Notes: generated by a model from the sequence alone, not told the origin. Positions 1 to 7,050 are shown, counted from the first letter of the stretch. The stretch is 35,639 bases of DNA from JALENY01 sp036310185 (GCA_036310185.1 JAXJSH010000022.1:1-35639); one strand, 5' to 3'. Translations and numbers: made by a program.

Positions 1-194
1 AGGAAGTTGTTGAGAAGGTGGCAAATGTTATCCACCACCATTACTTTTGTTTCCTCTGTTACATGAAAAGGACTCGCATCCCAACACCAATCCCCGTCAA
101 GAAAGACACTATTGCTCAATTCCGATTTTAGTTGCTGGCAAATGGTTGTCTTGCCAACTCCCATTGTCCCACCTACCAAATATAATTTCTTCAT
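1..194 (-). CDS. P-loop NTPase / small-molecule kinase-like protein, C-terminus outside window
   Basis: Only the first 64 residues are inside the window; the gene runs off the left edge. The protein starts MKKLYLVGGTMGVGKTTICQ, with a Walker A motif GGTMGVGKTT at residues 8-17 and a LDGDWCWD stretch near residues 32-39 like that of small kinases that phosphorylate metabolites or nucleotides. I recognise the type (AAA/kinase-like P-loop protein common as a single gene in Firmicutes) but not the substrate. The ATG at 194 is preceded by a GGTGA-like ribosome site; an ATG at 199 runs directly into a stop. It lies in the accessory block and is probably cargo. The missing C-terminus prevents checking for a Walker B or lid region. 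Confidence 0.65.
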   Translation of the reverse strand, partial: MKKLYLVGGTMGVGKTTICQQLKSELSNSVFLDGDWCWDASPFHVTEETKVMVVDNICHLLNNF

Positions 195-263
195 ATCATC
201 ACCAACTTCAAATTCTTGCATGCTTTCAGACTCACCAGAAGCCTGAAAGTTTCGAGTGTATAA

Positions 264-653
264 TCATGCTCTTTTTCTAATCAACACCCAAAGTTCTATT
301 CCCAACATAAATAAAGTTGCAACAAGAAAACCTACCATAAAAATTCTATGTGCAATTAGAAAATAAGCAATATATGCAACAATAGCAATCAAATATATTA
401 TTACTAATAGATGCCATTTTTTTGCCTTTGAATCCGCCTTAACTTTTTGTTCAACATTCTCATTATCCTTAATAAGTTCATCTATAGTAATATTGTATAA
501 CTCACTAATTGCAATAAGATTTGATATATCGGGAATACCTTTATCTGTTTCCCATCTCGCAATAGCAGAACGTGTACAATGTAATTTTTCCGCAACCTGT
601 TCCTGTGTTAATCCTGATTCCTTCCTTAATTGTTTTAATTTTTCTGATAACAT
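264..653 (-). CDS. XRE-family helix-turn-helix regulator with C-terminal membrane anchor
   Basis: 129 residues. Residues 1-60 form a Cro/C1-type helix-turn-helix (LTQEQVAEKLHCTRSAIARWETDKGIPDISNL), followed by a charged linker and two hydrophobic segments (about residues 80-100 and 105-125) ending in RKRA, so the regulator is probably membrane-tethered. Such proteins usually repress their own or a neighbouring gene; the membrane part may sense an envelope signal, which is inference. The ATG at 653 has GGAGG six bases upstream. A promoter (TTGATT, 18 bp, TAAAAT) and a 16-bp inverted repeat sit just upstream, suggesting autoregulation. The next gene upstream (845-1309) has the same architecture and a near-identical ribosome site context (GAATGGAGGAATA), so the two may be diverged paralogues. 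Confidence 0.85.
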   Translation of the reverse strand: MLSEKLKQLRKESGLTQEQVAEKLHCTRSAIARWETDKGIPDISNLIAISELYNITIDELIKDNENVEQKVKADSKAKKWHLLVIIYLIAIVAYIAYFLIAHRIFMVGFLVATLFMLGIELWVLIRKRA

Positions 654-676
654 AATATTCCTCCATTCAAATTAAA

Positions 677-722
677 TTGATTTTACAATCAAATTTTACA
701 GCCTGGATTATATGTAAATCAA
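677..722 (-). promoter_or_regulatory. Promoter and operator-like inverted repeat before the XRE gene
   Basis: On the minus strand TTGATT (722-717) and TAAAAT (698-693) are separated by 18 bp, a fair sigma-A promoter. Immediately downstream lies TTGATT-N4-AATCAA (677-692), a perfect 6-bp dyad at the expected transcription start. A further AATCAA half-site coincides with the -35 box. This is the layout expected of an autoregulated Cro/C1-type repressor. Binding is inferred. Confidence 0.5.
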
Positions 723-844
723 GTTTCATAGCAAAACATCAGCGTTATGTTCCATAACACTCTCGTTTTTAATAGATTTTAACTATTATGCAAATGTTAA
801 ACTTCAAATTCGTCTCTCAGTTAAACACTCCGTCTTACTGAAAG

Positions 845-1309
845 TTATCTTCCAGCCAAGGATTTTCCAACAACATAAACTCCAACCAACATTTCTCCAA
901 TTGACAATCCTAATAGTAAGCCAGAAATAAAGTCCTTAAAATCCGAACCGCCAATTGCATATGAAAGAGCCTGTAATGCAATCCCCATTACAATAAGCAT
1001 AATTCCATATAACATATTTTTTTGCTTTTCTAACTCTTGTGTTCTTCTTAGTAAATCTATAATCTGTTCATCATCATAAGTACGAACACTTTTTTCTTCG
1101 GATATTTCACCATCCATCAGTTCTGCCACTGTAACTTCAAGTTCTTCGCATAAGTTCTTTACAACGGAATAGTCCGGCATACACTTACCGGTTTCCCACT
1201 TTGAAATAGTCTTATTGGAAACACCAAGCTTCTCTGCTAATTGTTCCTGTGTTAAATTTTTCTGTTTTCTCTTTAATGCTATAAATTTTCCTGTAACTAA
1301 TTGGTTCAT
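845..1309 (-). CDS. XRE-family helix-turn-helix regulator with C-terminal membrane segments
   Basis: 154 residues from the ATG at 1309, chosen because GGAGGA lies six bases upstream; an in-frame upstream start would place this ribosome site inside the gene. Residues 1-65 are a Cro/C1-type helix-turn-helix (MNQLVTGKFIALKRKQ, then LTQEQLAEKLGVSNKTISKWETGKCMPDYS). The middle is acidic (about residues 70-95). The C-terminus has two hydrophobic helices (KNMLYGIMLIVMGIALQALS and a glycine-rich LLLGLSIGEMLVGVYVVG). It is a probable membrane-associated transcription regulator and the second of two such genes in tandem. No target gene is obvious beyond its own promoter. Confidence 0.85.
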   Translation of the reverse strand: MNQLVTGKFIALKRKQKNLTQEQLAEKLGVSNKTISKWETGKCMPDYSVVKNLCEELEVTVAELMDGEISEEKSVRTYDDEQIIDLLRRTQELEKQKNMLYGIMLIVMGIALQALSYAIGGSDFKDFISGLLLGLSIGEMLVGVYVVGKSLAGR

Positions 1310-1557
1310 ATGTATTCCTCCATTCATTTGATGATATAAAGGTACTTCTTTCATCAATGAAATAAAATCCCTTGTAAGTAGAATATGGGTGGAATCCCTG
1401 TAAAATAACGAAATACTTCATATAAAACTCAGCAGAAACTTCAAATTTCACAGCCCTTACATTCCGCAAAAAAACGAGCTATTATGCACATTTATTACTG
1501 GCGAATATTCATAAGTAGCTTGGTCCATATCCTCTTGTGATACGAGACAAATATATT

Positions 1558-1758
1558 TTACATTACGAAATAAGCCAATCCTCTTAAGCATTTTTGTTGC
1601 TTATACTTCTTACACCTATACTTAATGAATTCGATTTTCCACTCACGCTCTTCATCATGAATTGCCTGTAATAATTCCTCTGGTGAAAATGGTTGCTCTA
1701 ATGACATTGCCAAACTGTATATATACCGGTCTAAAGGTGTAATATCTTTCAATTTCAT
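1558..1758 (-). CDS. Small protein of unknown function
   Basis: 66 residues from the ATG at 1758 (MKLKDITPLDRYIYSLAMSL). A TTG at 1779 would give a longer form, but ATG with the upstream GGGG is more likely, and it then follows the preceding stop codon by four bases. The protein is basic at the C-terminus (YRCKKYKQQK) with an acidic middle (IHDEEREW). I recognise no family. The tight spacing says it is co-transcribed with the 94-residue protein upstream. It could be an accessory factor of the mobile element; nothing in the sequence names a function. Confidence 0.55.
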   Translation of the reverse strand: MKLKDITPLDRYIYSLAMSLEQPFSPEELLQAIHDEEREWKIEFIKYRCKKYKQQKCLRGLAYFVM

Positions 1759-1762
1759 TTTA

Positions 1763-2047
1763 CTATATCCCCTTTTCAAAAATATACTCTAAACACTCCA
1801 GCGTATACTCATCTTCCACACAAATTGTACTTCCATCTCCTACAATATTTGCGCATACTGCAAAGCGTAATCCATTCCCATGACAAGTATATAAATCACA
1901 ATCTGGCCCCGTCAACTTATCTTTAATCTCAAATCCGTTAGCAGTCAGAATCTGCATTATCTCCGCCAATTCTTCTCTATCGCTTCTTCTCTCTAAATTT
2001 CTGAAATAGAGATGTTTACTGTCCCCTTCCAGTCTAAAAGTCTGCAT
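1763..2047 (-). CDS. Hypothetical protein, 94 residues
   Basis: Begins MQTFRLEGDSKHLYFRNLER at an ATG with a GGAAGG ribosome site about eight bases upstream. Acidic and soluble, with three cysteines in the second half (DCDLYTCHGN, FAVCANIV, TICVEDEYTLECLEYIF). No signal peptide or membrane helix. I do not recognise the family. It is followed after four bases by the 66-residue unknown, so the two probably form a small two-gene unit inside the accessory region. A two-component small module such as a toxin-antitoxin pair is possible on architecture only. Confidence 0.6.
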   Translation of the reverse strand: MQTFRLEGDSKHLYFRNLERRSDREELAEIMQILTANGFEIKDKLTGPDCDLYTCHGNGLRFAVCANIVGDGSTICVEDEYTLECLEYIFEKGI

Positions 2048-2194
2048 ATCGTTACCTTCCGTTGTTATTTGCTCCTGAAATTATACCACCAAATACATGA
2101 TTTCTCAATTACTTCTAATCGCCCCAATTCTATCCCTTATAAACAAATAATCTGTAGGCATCTCTGGCTACAGACCTTCTAAACCTATTCTAAA

Positions 2195-2503
2195 TTATGC
2201 TACCAAAAATTCCATCAAACGCTCCTGTAAACACATTACTAGCCCCGCACATAACTGTGGTATTCCAAGTAGCACGCTCTCTATAGCAATAAATACAATT
2301 GCTTGCTTTGCATAAAACAGTGTACCCTCATCCATGTATGTAAAGAATGCCACAAGAACAAATAAGATATTCAGAATGCCAGCTAATACCCCCACAATTC
2401 CTTCCACCGTATTATATACCAACAACACAAAGTTCAAGAATAAAATCAACGGTAACACCAATATCTTTGCTACCAACTTAACCAAAAACTTTACTACTAC
2501 CAT
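2195..2503 (-). CDS. CD1845-like small membrane protein of conjugative elements
   Basis: 102 residues, very hydrophobic: VKFLVKLVAKILVLPLILFLNF is followed by two or three further membrane helices (YNTVEGIVGVLAGILNILFVLVAFF, AIVFIAIESVLLGIPQLCAGLV). The size, start pattern and position after the replication genes resemble the CD1845 family of Tn1549/CTn-type conjugative transposons, whose function is unknown. Starts at an ATG with GTAAGGTG upstream, five bases after the stop of the preceding gene, so it is in that operon. Family assignment is by recall of sequence pattern, not a search. Confidence 0.6.
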   Translation of the reverse strand: MVVVKFLVKLVAKILVLPLILFLNFVLLVYNTVEGIVGVLAGILNILFVLVAFFTYMDEGTLFYAKQAIVFIAIESVLLGIPQLCAGLVMCLQERLMEFLVA

Positions 2504-2508
2504 ACACC

Positions 2509-3072
2509 TTACCCCCTCATCTTCTTCGCATAGCCATTCAACCTCTGAAATTGTTCATATTCATGCAAAATATCTTTAATCTTATGCTTTGCATTTGCAA
2601 GTGCAGCTGCTTCCTCCTTGCTACCGGTCATACCACTACAGAATATCTCTACACACTTTTTGAGTGCATCTACATCTGAAAGTTCTCTGCTTTCCTCTCT
2701 TACAAACTCTTCCACTTCTATTTGTGTATTTCTAAAAAGAGTGCTGTTATAAATGAACATACGGAACAATCTGTTCCCTTCATCCGGATGCAGTTCTTGG
2801 TCCACACGAAGCAGTTCCCTTGAAAATCCTGCAATAGACTTTGAAGCCATTTCCAGTTTGCTTTCGCTACTCAGTTTCACTACGATAGAATATTCACTTA
2901 TCTCAACAATCTCTAATCGTCTGCCGGTTCTCTTGTAACTGGCACTATTATTTACATAGTTGCAGGCATGTTCAAAGATAGGCACACCATTATACTTCTG
3001 CTTTGCAATCTCTGAAAACTTCTCCTGACACTCTTTATTAGCTGCACGTAACTCTAAATATCTAATATCCAT
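2509..3072 (-). CDS. Hypothetical protein, 187 residues, in the mobile-element operon
   Basis: Start at ATG 3072 (MDIRYLELRAANKECQEKFSE), chosen for the strong AAGGAGG site ten bases upstream; further upstream in-frame starts lie in the promoter. Mixed alpha/beta composition, no membrane helix, a basic C-terminus (LNGYAKKMRG) and an alanine/lysine helical part near residues 150-175 (KEEAAALANAKHKIKDILHEYEQF). I do not recognise a domain. It is the first gene after a well-formed promoter flanked by direct repeats and is followed immediately by the CD1845-like gene, so it may belong to the regulated early transfer or maintenance region of the element. Confidence 0.7.
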   Translation of the reverse strand: MDIRYLELRAANKECQEKFSEIAKQKYNGVPIFEHACNYVNNSASYKRTGRRLEIVEISEYSIVVKLSSESKLEMASKSIAGFSRELLRVDQELHPDEGNRLFRMFIYNSTLFRNTQIEVEEFVREESRELSDVDALKKCVEIFCSGMTGSKEEAAALANAKHKIKDILHEYEQFQRLNGYAKKMRG

Positions 3073-3091
3073 AAGAACGCCTCCTTGTATC

Positions 3092-3179
3092 GCACTTGTT
3101 TTTGTGTTCACACTTTCTATGTATATTCTATAACGCTCTATGGATTTTTGCAAGCACTTTTTTGTGTGTTCTCACTTTC
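3092..3179 (-). promoter_or_regulatory. Promoter flanked by two 26-bp direct repeats
   Basis: On the minus strand TTGCAA (3153-3148), 17 bp, TAGAAT (3130-3125) make a good sigma-A promoter for the 187-residue gene. Two direct repeats with 23 of 26 positions identical lie at 3154-3179 (ending exactly at the -35 box) and 3092-3117 (just after the expected start). Their shared core reads GTGTTC and CACTTTC on the plus strand. The 62-bp period is close to six helical turns. The repeats look like a pair of regulator sites. Confidence 0.6.
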
Positions 3180-3205
3180 AGAAGAAGTTTGCAGAGATTT
3201 GAGAC

Positions 3206-4159
3206 CTACCGAGCTACTGCAAATTGCGGAAAATCATGATTCACTTCCTGCTGATAATAACTCTTCATCGTTGACGGTGCATTAAACAAAGCGGCCAGCA
3301 AATACTTCTTGATATTTCGCACCTTAGATGTCGTCTCTTTCAGGCAGTCCATTACATACTGAATGTGCGAACTGTTCAGCTTCAAAAATTTACCCTTAAC
3401 CAATTCTACCGGATACTCATTGCTTGCAATAAATACGGTACCATTTTTACAAAGCACTGTTTCCAGTATCAAATCAAATATCCCATCTAGCAACTCCCTA
3501 TCATACGGATATTGCTGGTACAAAATATCAAGTTCCATATTTTCACGAATCATTTCAGCGTATGCATGATACTCATCTAATCCATCATCATCTGTCGATA
3601 TGATTAGATTAGGATTACTATACTCTGTATTATTTATATCAGTATTATTAGGGTTTGTTTTTCCAACTTCTAAAGGTTTATTTTTCAAACCTCCAGAAGT
3701 TTGTTTTTCCAACCTCAAGAGGTTTATTTTTCCAACCTCTGAAACATCTTTTTCCTGTTCAGAAGTTGGTTTTTCCAACCTCTGGACCTGTTCTTCTACC
3801 TGCTCCATAAATGATTTCACATAAATAATCGCAGGCTTTCCTTGTCCCTGACGCTTACGCTCAATCAGTGAATAGTCCTCTAATGCTTTTATGGTATCCA
3901 AGGCTTTGTTCTTCTTACAGTTAAGCATCTCCATGGTATCCTCCACAGAGAAGAAAATATAAGCCCTTTTCTCGGCATCAAACCACTTGTTTTTGATAGA
4001 AAGCGACATTCTATCAAGCATCAGACCATATAACACCTTGGCATCTGTAGACAACTCACGAAAATAATCATTCGTAAAGAGTAGCTTCGGTATTCTATAA
4101 AAGCTTAGCATATCCGCCTCTTGTCCGTAAAAGTAAGAAAAGGTTATCTTCTCGCTCAC
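3206..4159 (-). CDS. repA: Replication initiator protein A (RepA) with DUF6017-like C-terminus
   Basis: 317 residues from a GTG at 4159, preferred over a GTG at 4204 because AAGGAGG lies eight bases before it. Residues 1-115 are the RepA N-terminal winged-helix domain (FSYFYGQEADMLSFYRIPK, KVLYGLMLDRMSLSIKNKWFD, ALEDYSLIERKRQGQGKPAIIYVKSF). A low-complexity linker (about 124-170) carries repeated LEK/VGK-N motifs, and the C-terminal part (about 185-317) resembles DUF6017. In RepA_N-type plasmids this protein opens the origin, which lies in the linker coding region. It follows the short Rep-like gene and parAB, making a plasmid-like replication/partition cassette. In Tn1549-like elements such genes may support replication after excision. 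Confidence 0.85.
   Translation of the reverse strand: MSEKITFSYFYGQEADMLSFYRIPKLLFTNDYFRELSTDAKVLYGLMLDRMSLSIKNKWFDAEKRAYIFFSVEDTMEMLNCKKNKALDTIKALEDYSLIERKRQGQGKPAIIYVKSFMEQVEEQVQRLEKPTSEQEKDVSEVGKINLLRLEKQTSGGLKNKPLEVGKTNPNNTDINNTEYSNPNLIISTDDDGLDEYHAYAEMIRENMELDILYQQYPYDRELLDGIFDLILETVLCKNGTVFIASNEYPVELVKGKFLKLNSSHIQYVMDCLKETTSKVRNIKKYLLAALFNAPSTMKSYYQQEVNHDFPQFAVAR
3651..3787. repeat. Iteron-like tandem repeats inside repA
   Basis: Five copies of a 22-24 bp unit start near 3651, 3675, 3699, 3721 and 3765, with consensus GGTTTRTTTTTCCAACCTC on the plus strand. The first four are contiguous; the fifth follows about 20 bp of other sequence. The last unit contains the perfect hairpin GTTGG-TTTTT-CCAAC. 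They encode the repetitive linker of RepA. By analogy with RepA_N plasmids they may be the replication origin. Confidence 0.65.
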
Positions 4160-4206
4160 TTTTGCATCCTCCTTCCAATCCTTCTTGAAGTGCATTTTTT
4201 GCACTT

Positions 4207-4584
4207 CTATACCGAAGCTGCCACTTGCATCTTAGCGAAGTTTTTTACGTATATCTGATTGGGTAATCCCTTCCCTCTTTTTCTTTTCACAATCAGCCCT
4301 ACATCTTCAAGCTCTGCCAAGCAATCTACAGCCTTATGTTTCGATACATTCATATCCGACTGTATCTCATCCAACGAATATACAATGTACACCCGGTTCT
4401 CTTCATCCAACCACTTGTTTTTATATGACATTCCCATCCTATCCAAAAGCATCCCATATAAAATCTTTGCCTGAACGGAGAGTGAAGTAAATGCTTCCCC
4501 CACCACTAATTCCTTCGGAATCCGAATAAAGCTATACTGGTCTGCCTGTACCCCGTAAAAATAATTTGTCTTCATATTTCTCAT
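4207..4584 (-). CDS. Short RepA-like winged-helix protein
   Basis: 125 residues that match only the N-terminal domain of the neighbouring RepA: NYFYGVQADQYSFIRIPKEL, SVQAKILYGMLLDRMGMSYKNKWLD and LVKRKRGKGLPNQIYVKNFAK align along their full length with RepA. There is no linker or C-terminal domain. Its ATG overlaps the parB stop as ATGA, implying translational coupling, and it ends just before repA. It may be a second DNA-binding subunit or a regulator that competes for the origin or promoter, or a remnant of a duplication. The intact frame and coupling favour a working protein. Confidence 0.8.
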   Translation of the reverse strand: MRNMKTNYFYGVQADQYSFIRIPKELVVGEAFTSLSVQAKILYGMLLDRMGMSYKNKWLDEENRVYIVYSLDEIQSDMNVSKHKAVDCLAELEDVGLIVKRKRGKGLPNQIYVKNFAKMQVAASV

Positions 4585-5492
4585 TTCTCCTTATTCTCCT
4601 GTTCCTGCTTCCACTGTGCCAATAACCCGAATATCACTTGCTCCATTTCTGTCTTGGAATAATACGCCGGAAAGAACTTATGAAGCTTACGCTCATTCAA
4701 AGTAATCTTTTTGGATATTGGTGCAGAAGATGCACTGCCAATTAAAATGTTAATCAACTGGTCCTGCGTCATATTGTTATCATCACGATACTTGCGAAGC
4801 TCCATAAGCTGTTCCTGCTTTATCATTCCATTCTCACGGATAAATTCATATATCCATTGCTGGACGTTCTTATTCATGTAGGAAAGCTCCACCGCCACAG
4901 ATAATGCCAGTCGCTTTTCATCTACCATATCTAATAACTTTGGTATAAGTTCTGTGAGACGAATATATCTATACACTTGCGTTCTTGTTAATCCTTCACT
5001 CTGTCCTACTATGTCCCCTGAATTTGACTTTGTTCCTTCAGGAAACAAAGTTGTATCCGTACCTTTTCCTTGATGACGTATAGCCTCAAATTTCATTTTA
5101 AATGCAAAAGCTTTTTCACTAGGCAAAACCTCTTCCCTTTGAACATTGGCATCTACCATCGCTATAGTAGCTTCATCATTCGTCATTTCCTTTACAATCG
5201 CCGGTATTCGAAACAATCCAGCTCTCTTAGCTGCATGCAATCGCCTATGACCGGATATCATCTCATAAGTACCTTCATCATCCGGACGCAACAGCACAGG
5301 TGTCAGAACACCATTCGCCTTAATACTCTCCACCAGCTCATCCATCTTCTCATCATCTAGTACCTTGAATGGATGATTCTCGAAAGGATAAATTGCTCTT
5401 ACATCTATATCCACAGTTCCTTCGGTCTCAGGAACGCATAATAGCTCATCAATACTTGTCAACTTGATTTTCTGTCCTGCTCTACCTGCCAT
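4581..5492 (-). CDS. parB: ParB/Spo0J-family partition protein
   Basis: 303 residues from ATG 5492 (MAGRAGQKIKLTS), placed nine bases after AAGGAGG and overlapping the parA stop by 11 bp; a TTG at 5498 is less likely. The N-terminal ParB/Srx domain shows IYPFENHPFKVLDDEKMDEL and the nucleotide-binding ISGHRRLHAAKRAG box near residues 78-91. A central helix-turn-helix follows (SEGLTRTQVYRYIRLTELIPKLLDMVD). It should bind parS-like sites and load ParA for segregation of the element. Candidate sites are the TCGTAT hexamers upstream of the operon. Its stop is shared with the start of the short Rep gene. Confidence 0.9.
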   Translation of the reverse strand: MAGRAGQKIKLTSIDELLCVPETEGTVDIDVRAIYPFENHPFKVLDDEKMDELVESIKANGVLTPVLLRPDDEGTYEMISGHRRLHAAKRAGLFRIPAIVKEMTNDEATIAMVDANVQREEVLPSEKAFAFKMKFEAIRHQGKGTDTTLFPEGTKSNSGDIVGQSEGLTRTQVYRYIRLTELIPKLLDMVDEKRLALSVAVELSYMNKNVQQWIYEFIRENGMIKQEQLMELRKYRDDNNMTQDQLINILIGSASSAPISKKITLNERKLHKFFPAYYSKTEMEQVIFGLLAQWKQEQENKEK

Positions 5493-6285
5493 TGCCAATT
5501 ACCTCCTTAATTAACGCTGTATAAGCAAATGCCGCTTTTCCCTTCGGGTCATATTCATAGATACTGCTTCCCTCTGCACTGATTTCAGCAGCTCTTACAG
5601 AAAGCGGTATCTCCACTGCAAATACATTGATACTGGACGAATACGCCTCATACACCTGCATGGAAATATCCTTTGCATAATTGGTTCGGTTATCTACCAT
5701 AGTGAGCAGAATACCCTCGATTTGAAGTCCCGGGTTCAACTGACGCTTCACTCTACCAATGGTCTTTATAAGCTGTTGCAGACCTTTTACCGGAAGATAA
5801 GCAGCCTGCACCGGTATCAACACTGAGTCAGCAGATGCAAGTGCATTTATTGTAAGCATTCCAAGCGACGGCATACAGTCGATAATAATGTAATCATAAT
5901 TCTCTCTGGCATAGCTGATGTACTCCCTGAGAATGGTCTCCCTACTGATAACTCCAATCAAAGAAATCTCCAAACCTGATAATTCAATATTGCCCGGTAG
6001 AATATCTACACCTTCCTCATGATGCAAAATTCCCCTCTTCACATCCACCTGCTCATCATTGATAATCTTCATCATAGCCGTTGCAAGTGAATACTCCATC
6101 TGGTCAGGCTCCGAATAACCTAAGCTGATTGTCAGCGAACCCTGTGGGTCCGCATCAATCAACAATACTTTCTTTCCTTCTCTTGCAAGTCCAATACCCA
6201 AATTCACACATGTTACTGTCTTTCCTACGCCACCTTTCTGATTAGCAACGGCGATAACTCTACATTTATTCTCTTTATTATTCAT
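5482..6285 (-). CDS. parA: ParA-family partition ATPase
   Basis: 267 residues from ATG 6285 (MNNKENKCRVIAVANQKGGV), with AAGGAGA about ten bases upstream. The deviant Walker A KGGVGKTVTCVNLG is at residues 17-30, Walker A' is LLIDADPQGS near 42-51 and Walker B is YIIIDCMPSLGMLTINAL near 115-132. This is a small type Ib-like or chromosomal Soj-like ATPase without the long N-terminal DNA-binding extension of type Ia ParA. With ParB it should position or segregate the element. An in-frame extension to 6366 is unlikely to be translated because it would run through two inverted repeats. Confidence 0.92.
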   Translation of the reverse strand: MNNKENKCRVIAVANQKGGVGKTVTCVNLGIGLAREGKKVLLIDADPQGSLTISLGYSEPDQMEYSLATAMMKIINDEQVDVKRGILHHEEGVDILPGNIELSGLEISLIGVISRETILREYISYARENYDYIIIDCMPSLGMLTINALASADSVLIPVQAAYLPVKGLQQLIKTIGRVKRQLNPGLQIEGILLTMVDNRTNYAKDISMQVYEAYSSSINVFAVEIPLSVRAAEISAEGSSIYEYDPKGKAAFAYTALIKEVIGNGR

Positions 6286-6310
6286 TCTCTTAATCTCCTT
6301 CCGTATTCTC

Positions 6311-6367
6311 GAATTTGTGCTCCACAAATTCGTATGTGAAAAATCTTCCGTATATGGATTTTTCACA
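6311..6367. repeat. Two adjacent perfect inverted repeats before parA
   Basis: GAATTTGTG-CTC-CACAAATTC (6311-6331) is followed four bases on by TGTGAAAAATC-N11-GATTTTTCACA (6335-6367). Both are perfect, with 9- and 11-bp arms, and fill the 83-bp gap between the DUF6462-like gene and parA. No T-run follows on the minus strand, so they are not ordinary terminators. Candidate roles are an operator, a ParB site or an RNA control hairpin. Confidence 0.6.
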
Positions 6368-6368
6368 T

Positions 6369-6851
6369 TTACTCCTCTGCAAATGACTCAACAAACGCTT
6401 CAACCTTCTCTAAATTAACTAATACACAGCCCTTAACCTTTCTAATAGCTCCTGCATCCTTTGCTAAAGACTGAAAGCTATGAAGCCCCATAGAAAACAA
6501 CTCTGCTCCCTCAGCATATCTCACATACTTTTTCTTTCTTGACTTTACTAATTCCTCTAAGTTCTCTACTTCTTTTCTTGTTCTTGGCATAACATAATCC
6601 TCCATTTCATAATTAACATCTTCGTCTTCGGTTACCAAACAGTGCTCTTCAAGATATTTTTCAAATACGACAATATCTACCATCGCTGTCTTCCTAAGCT
6701 TCCAAGTTGCCTGAGCCATCTTTGCAACAGACACAAATGCCCAATACGGAATCCCATATAATCTTGAAGCTTTTTCATACGTCATGTACTTGTGATTTCT
6801 TCCTTCCAAGTACTTGTCCAGATTTACCGGCGGTGCTTTTGTTTTTGGCAT
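6369..6851 (-). CDS. Tandem DUF6462-like DNA-binding protein heading the par-rep operon
   Basis: 160 residues, ATG 6851 with AAAGGAGG seven bases upstream. Two copies of one domain can be seen: residues 17-70 (HKYMTYEKASRLYGIPYWAF, then SVAKMAQATWKLRK) and 104-158 (KKYVRYAEGAELFSMGLHSF, then QSLAKDAGAIRKVKG). They share the pattern KYxxYxxAxxLxxIxxxxFxSxAKxAxA. The second copy resembles DUF6462 (excisionase-like helix-turn-helix proteins common in Firmicutes mobile elements). As the first gene of the operon, next to repeat-rich DNA, it is a good candidate for the operon regulator or an excision factor. The family name is from memory; the duplication is directly visible. Confidence 0.7.
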   Translation of the reverse strand: MPKTKAPPVNLDKYLEGRNHKYMTYEKASRLYGIPYWAFVSVAKMAQATWKLRKTAMVDIVVFEKYLEEHCLVTEDEDVNYEMEDYVMPRTRKEVENLEELVKSRKKKYVRYAEGAELFSMGLHSFQSLAKDAGAIRKVKGCVLVNLEKVEAFVESFAEE

Positions 6852-6867
6852 ATTAGCCTCCTTTCCG

Positions 6868-6927
6868 ATACGAGATGTAATTTAGATTCGTATACGTGTC
6901 GTATATTTTCACGGAAAATTCGTATAC
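6868..6927. promoter_or_regulatory. TCGTAT hexamer cluster upstream of the par-rep operon
   Basis: TCGTAT occurs at 6888, 6899 and 6920 and its complement ATACGA at 6868. Two of the copies sit in identical ATTCGTATAC decamers at 6886 and 6918, 32 bp apart. Further copies lie at 6330, 6988, 7126 and 7149. The cluster occupies the control region before the start codon at 6851, so it may be an operator or partition site. I could not place a convincing -35/-10 pair. Confidence 0.5.
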
Positions 6928-6953
6928 ATTTTGAAATATACAAATCTACGACG

Positions 6954-6999
6954 CAAAAAAGGCACCCATATTCAGTATTTCTACTAAATACGAGTGCCT
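6954..6999 (-). terminator. Rho-independent terminator at the element side of lysS
   Basis: AGGCAC (6960-6965) pairs with GTGCCT (6994-6999) and GTATTT (6975-6980) with AAATAC (6986-6991). On the minus strand the hairpin is followed by six T. It would stop transcripts coming from the lysS side before they enter the par-rep operon. Confidence 0.7.
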
Positions 7000-7050
7000 A
7001 AAATTCAAAAATTGAACCGGCTATACCTCATTTTGCCACGTCGTTGACAA

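Noticed and set aside
1212..1469. 85-codon frame overlapping the start of the second XRE gene
   Set aside because: It overlaps the helix-turn-helix coding region in another frame, lacks a ribosome site, and its translation resembles no protein.
3651..3787. CRISPR array
   Set aside because: The repeats are short, T-rich and nearly contiguous, lie inside the repA frame, and no cas gene is nearby.
6286..6366. ParA N-terminal extension from an upstream start
   Set aside because: The added codons cover two inverted repeats, and the well-spaced ribosome site supports the ATG at 6285.
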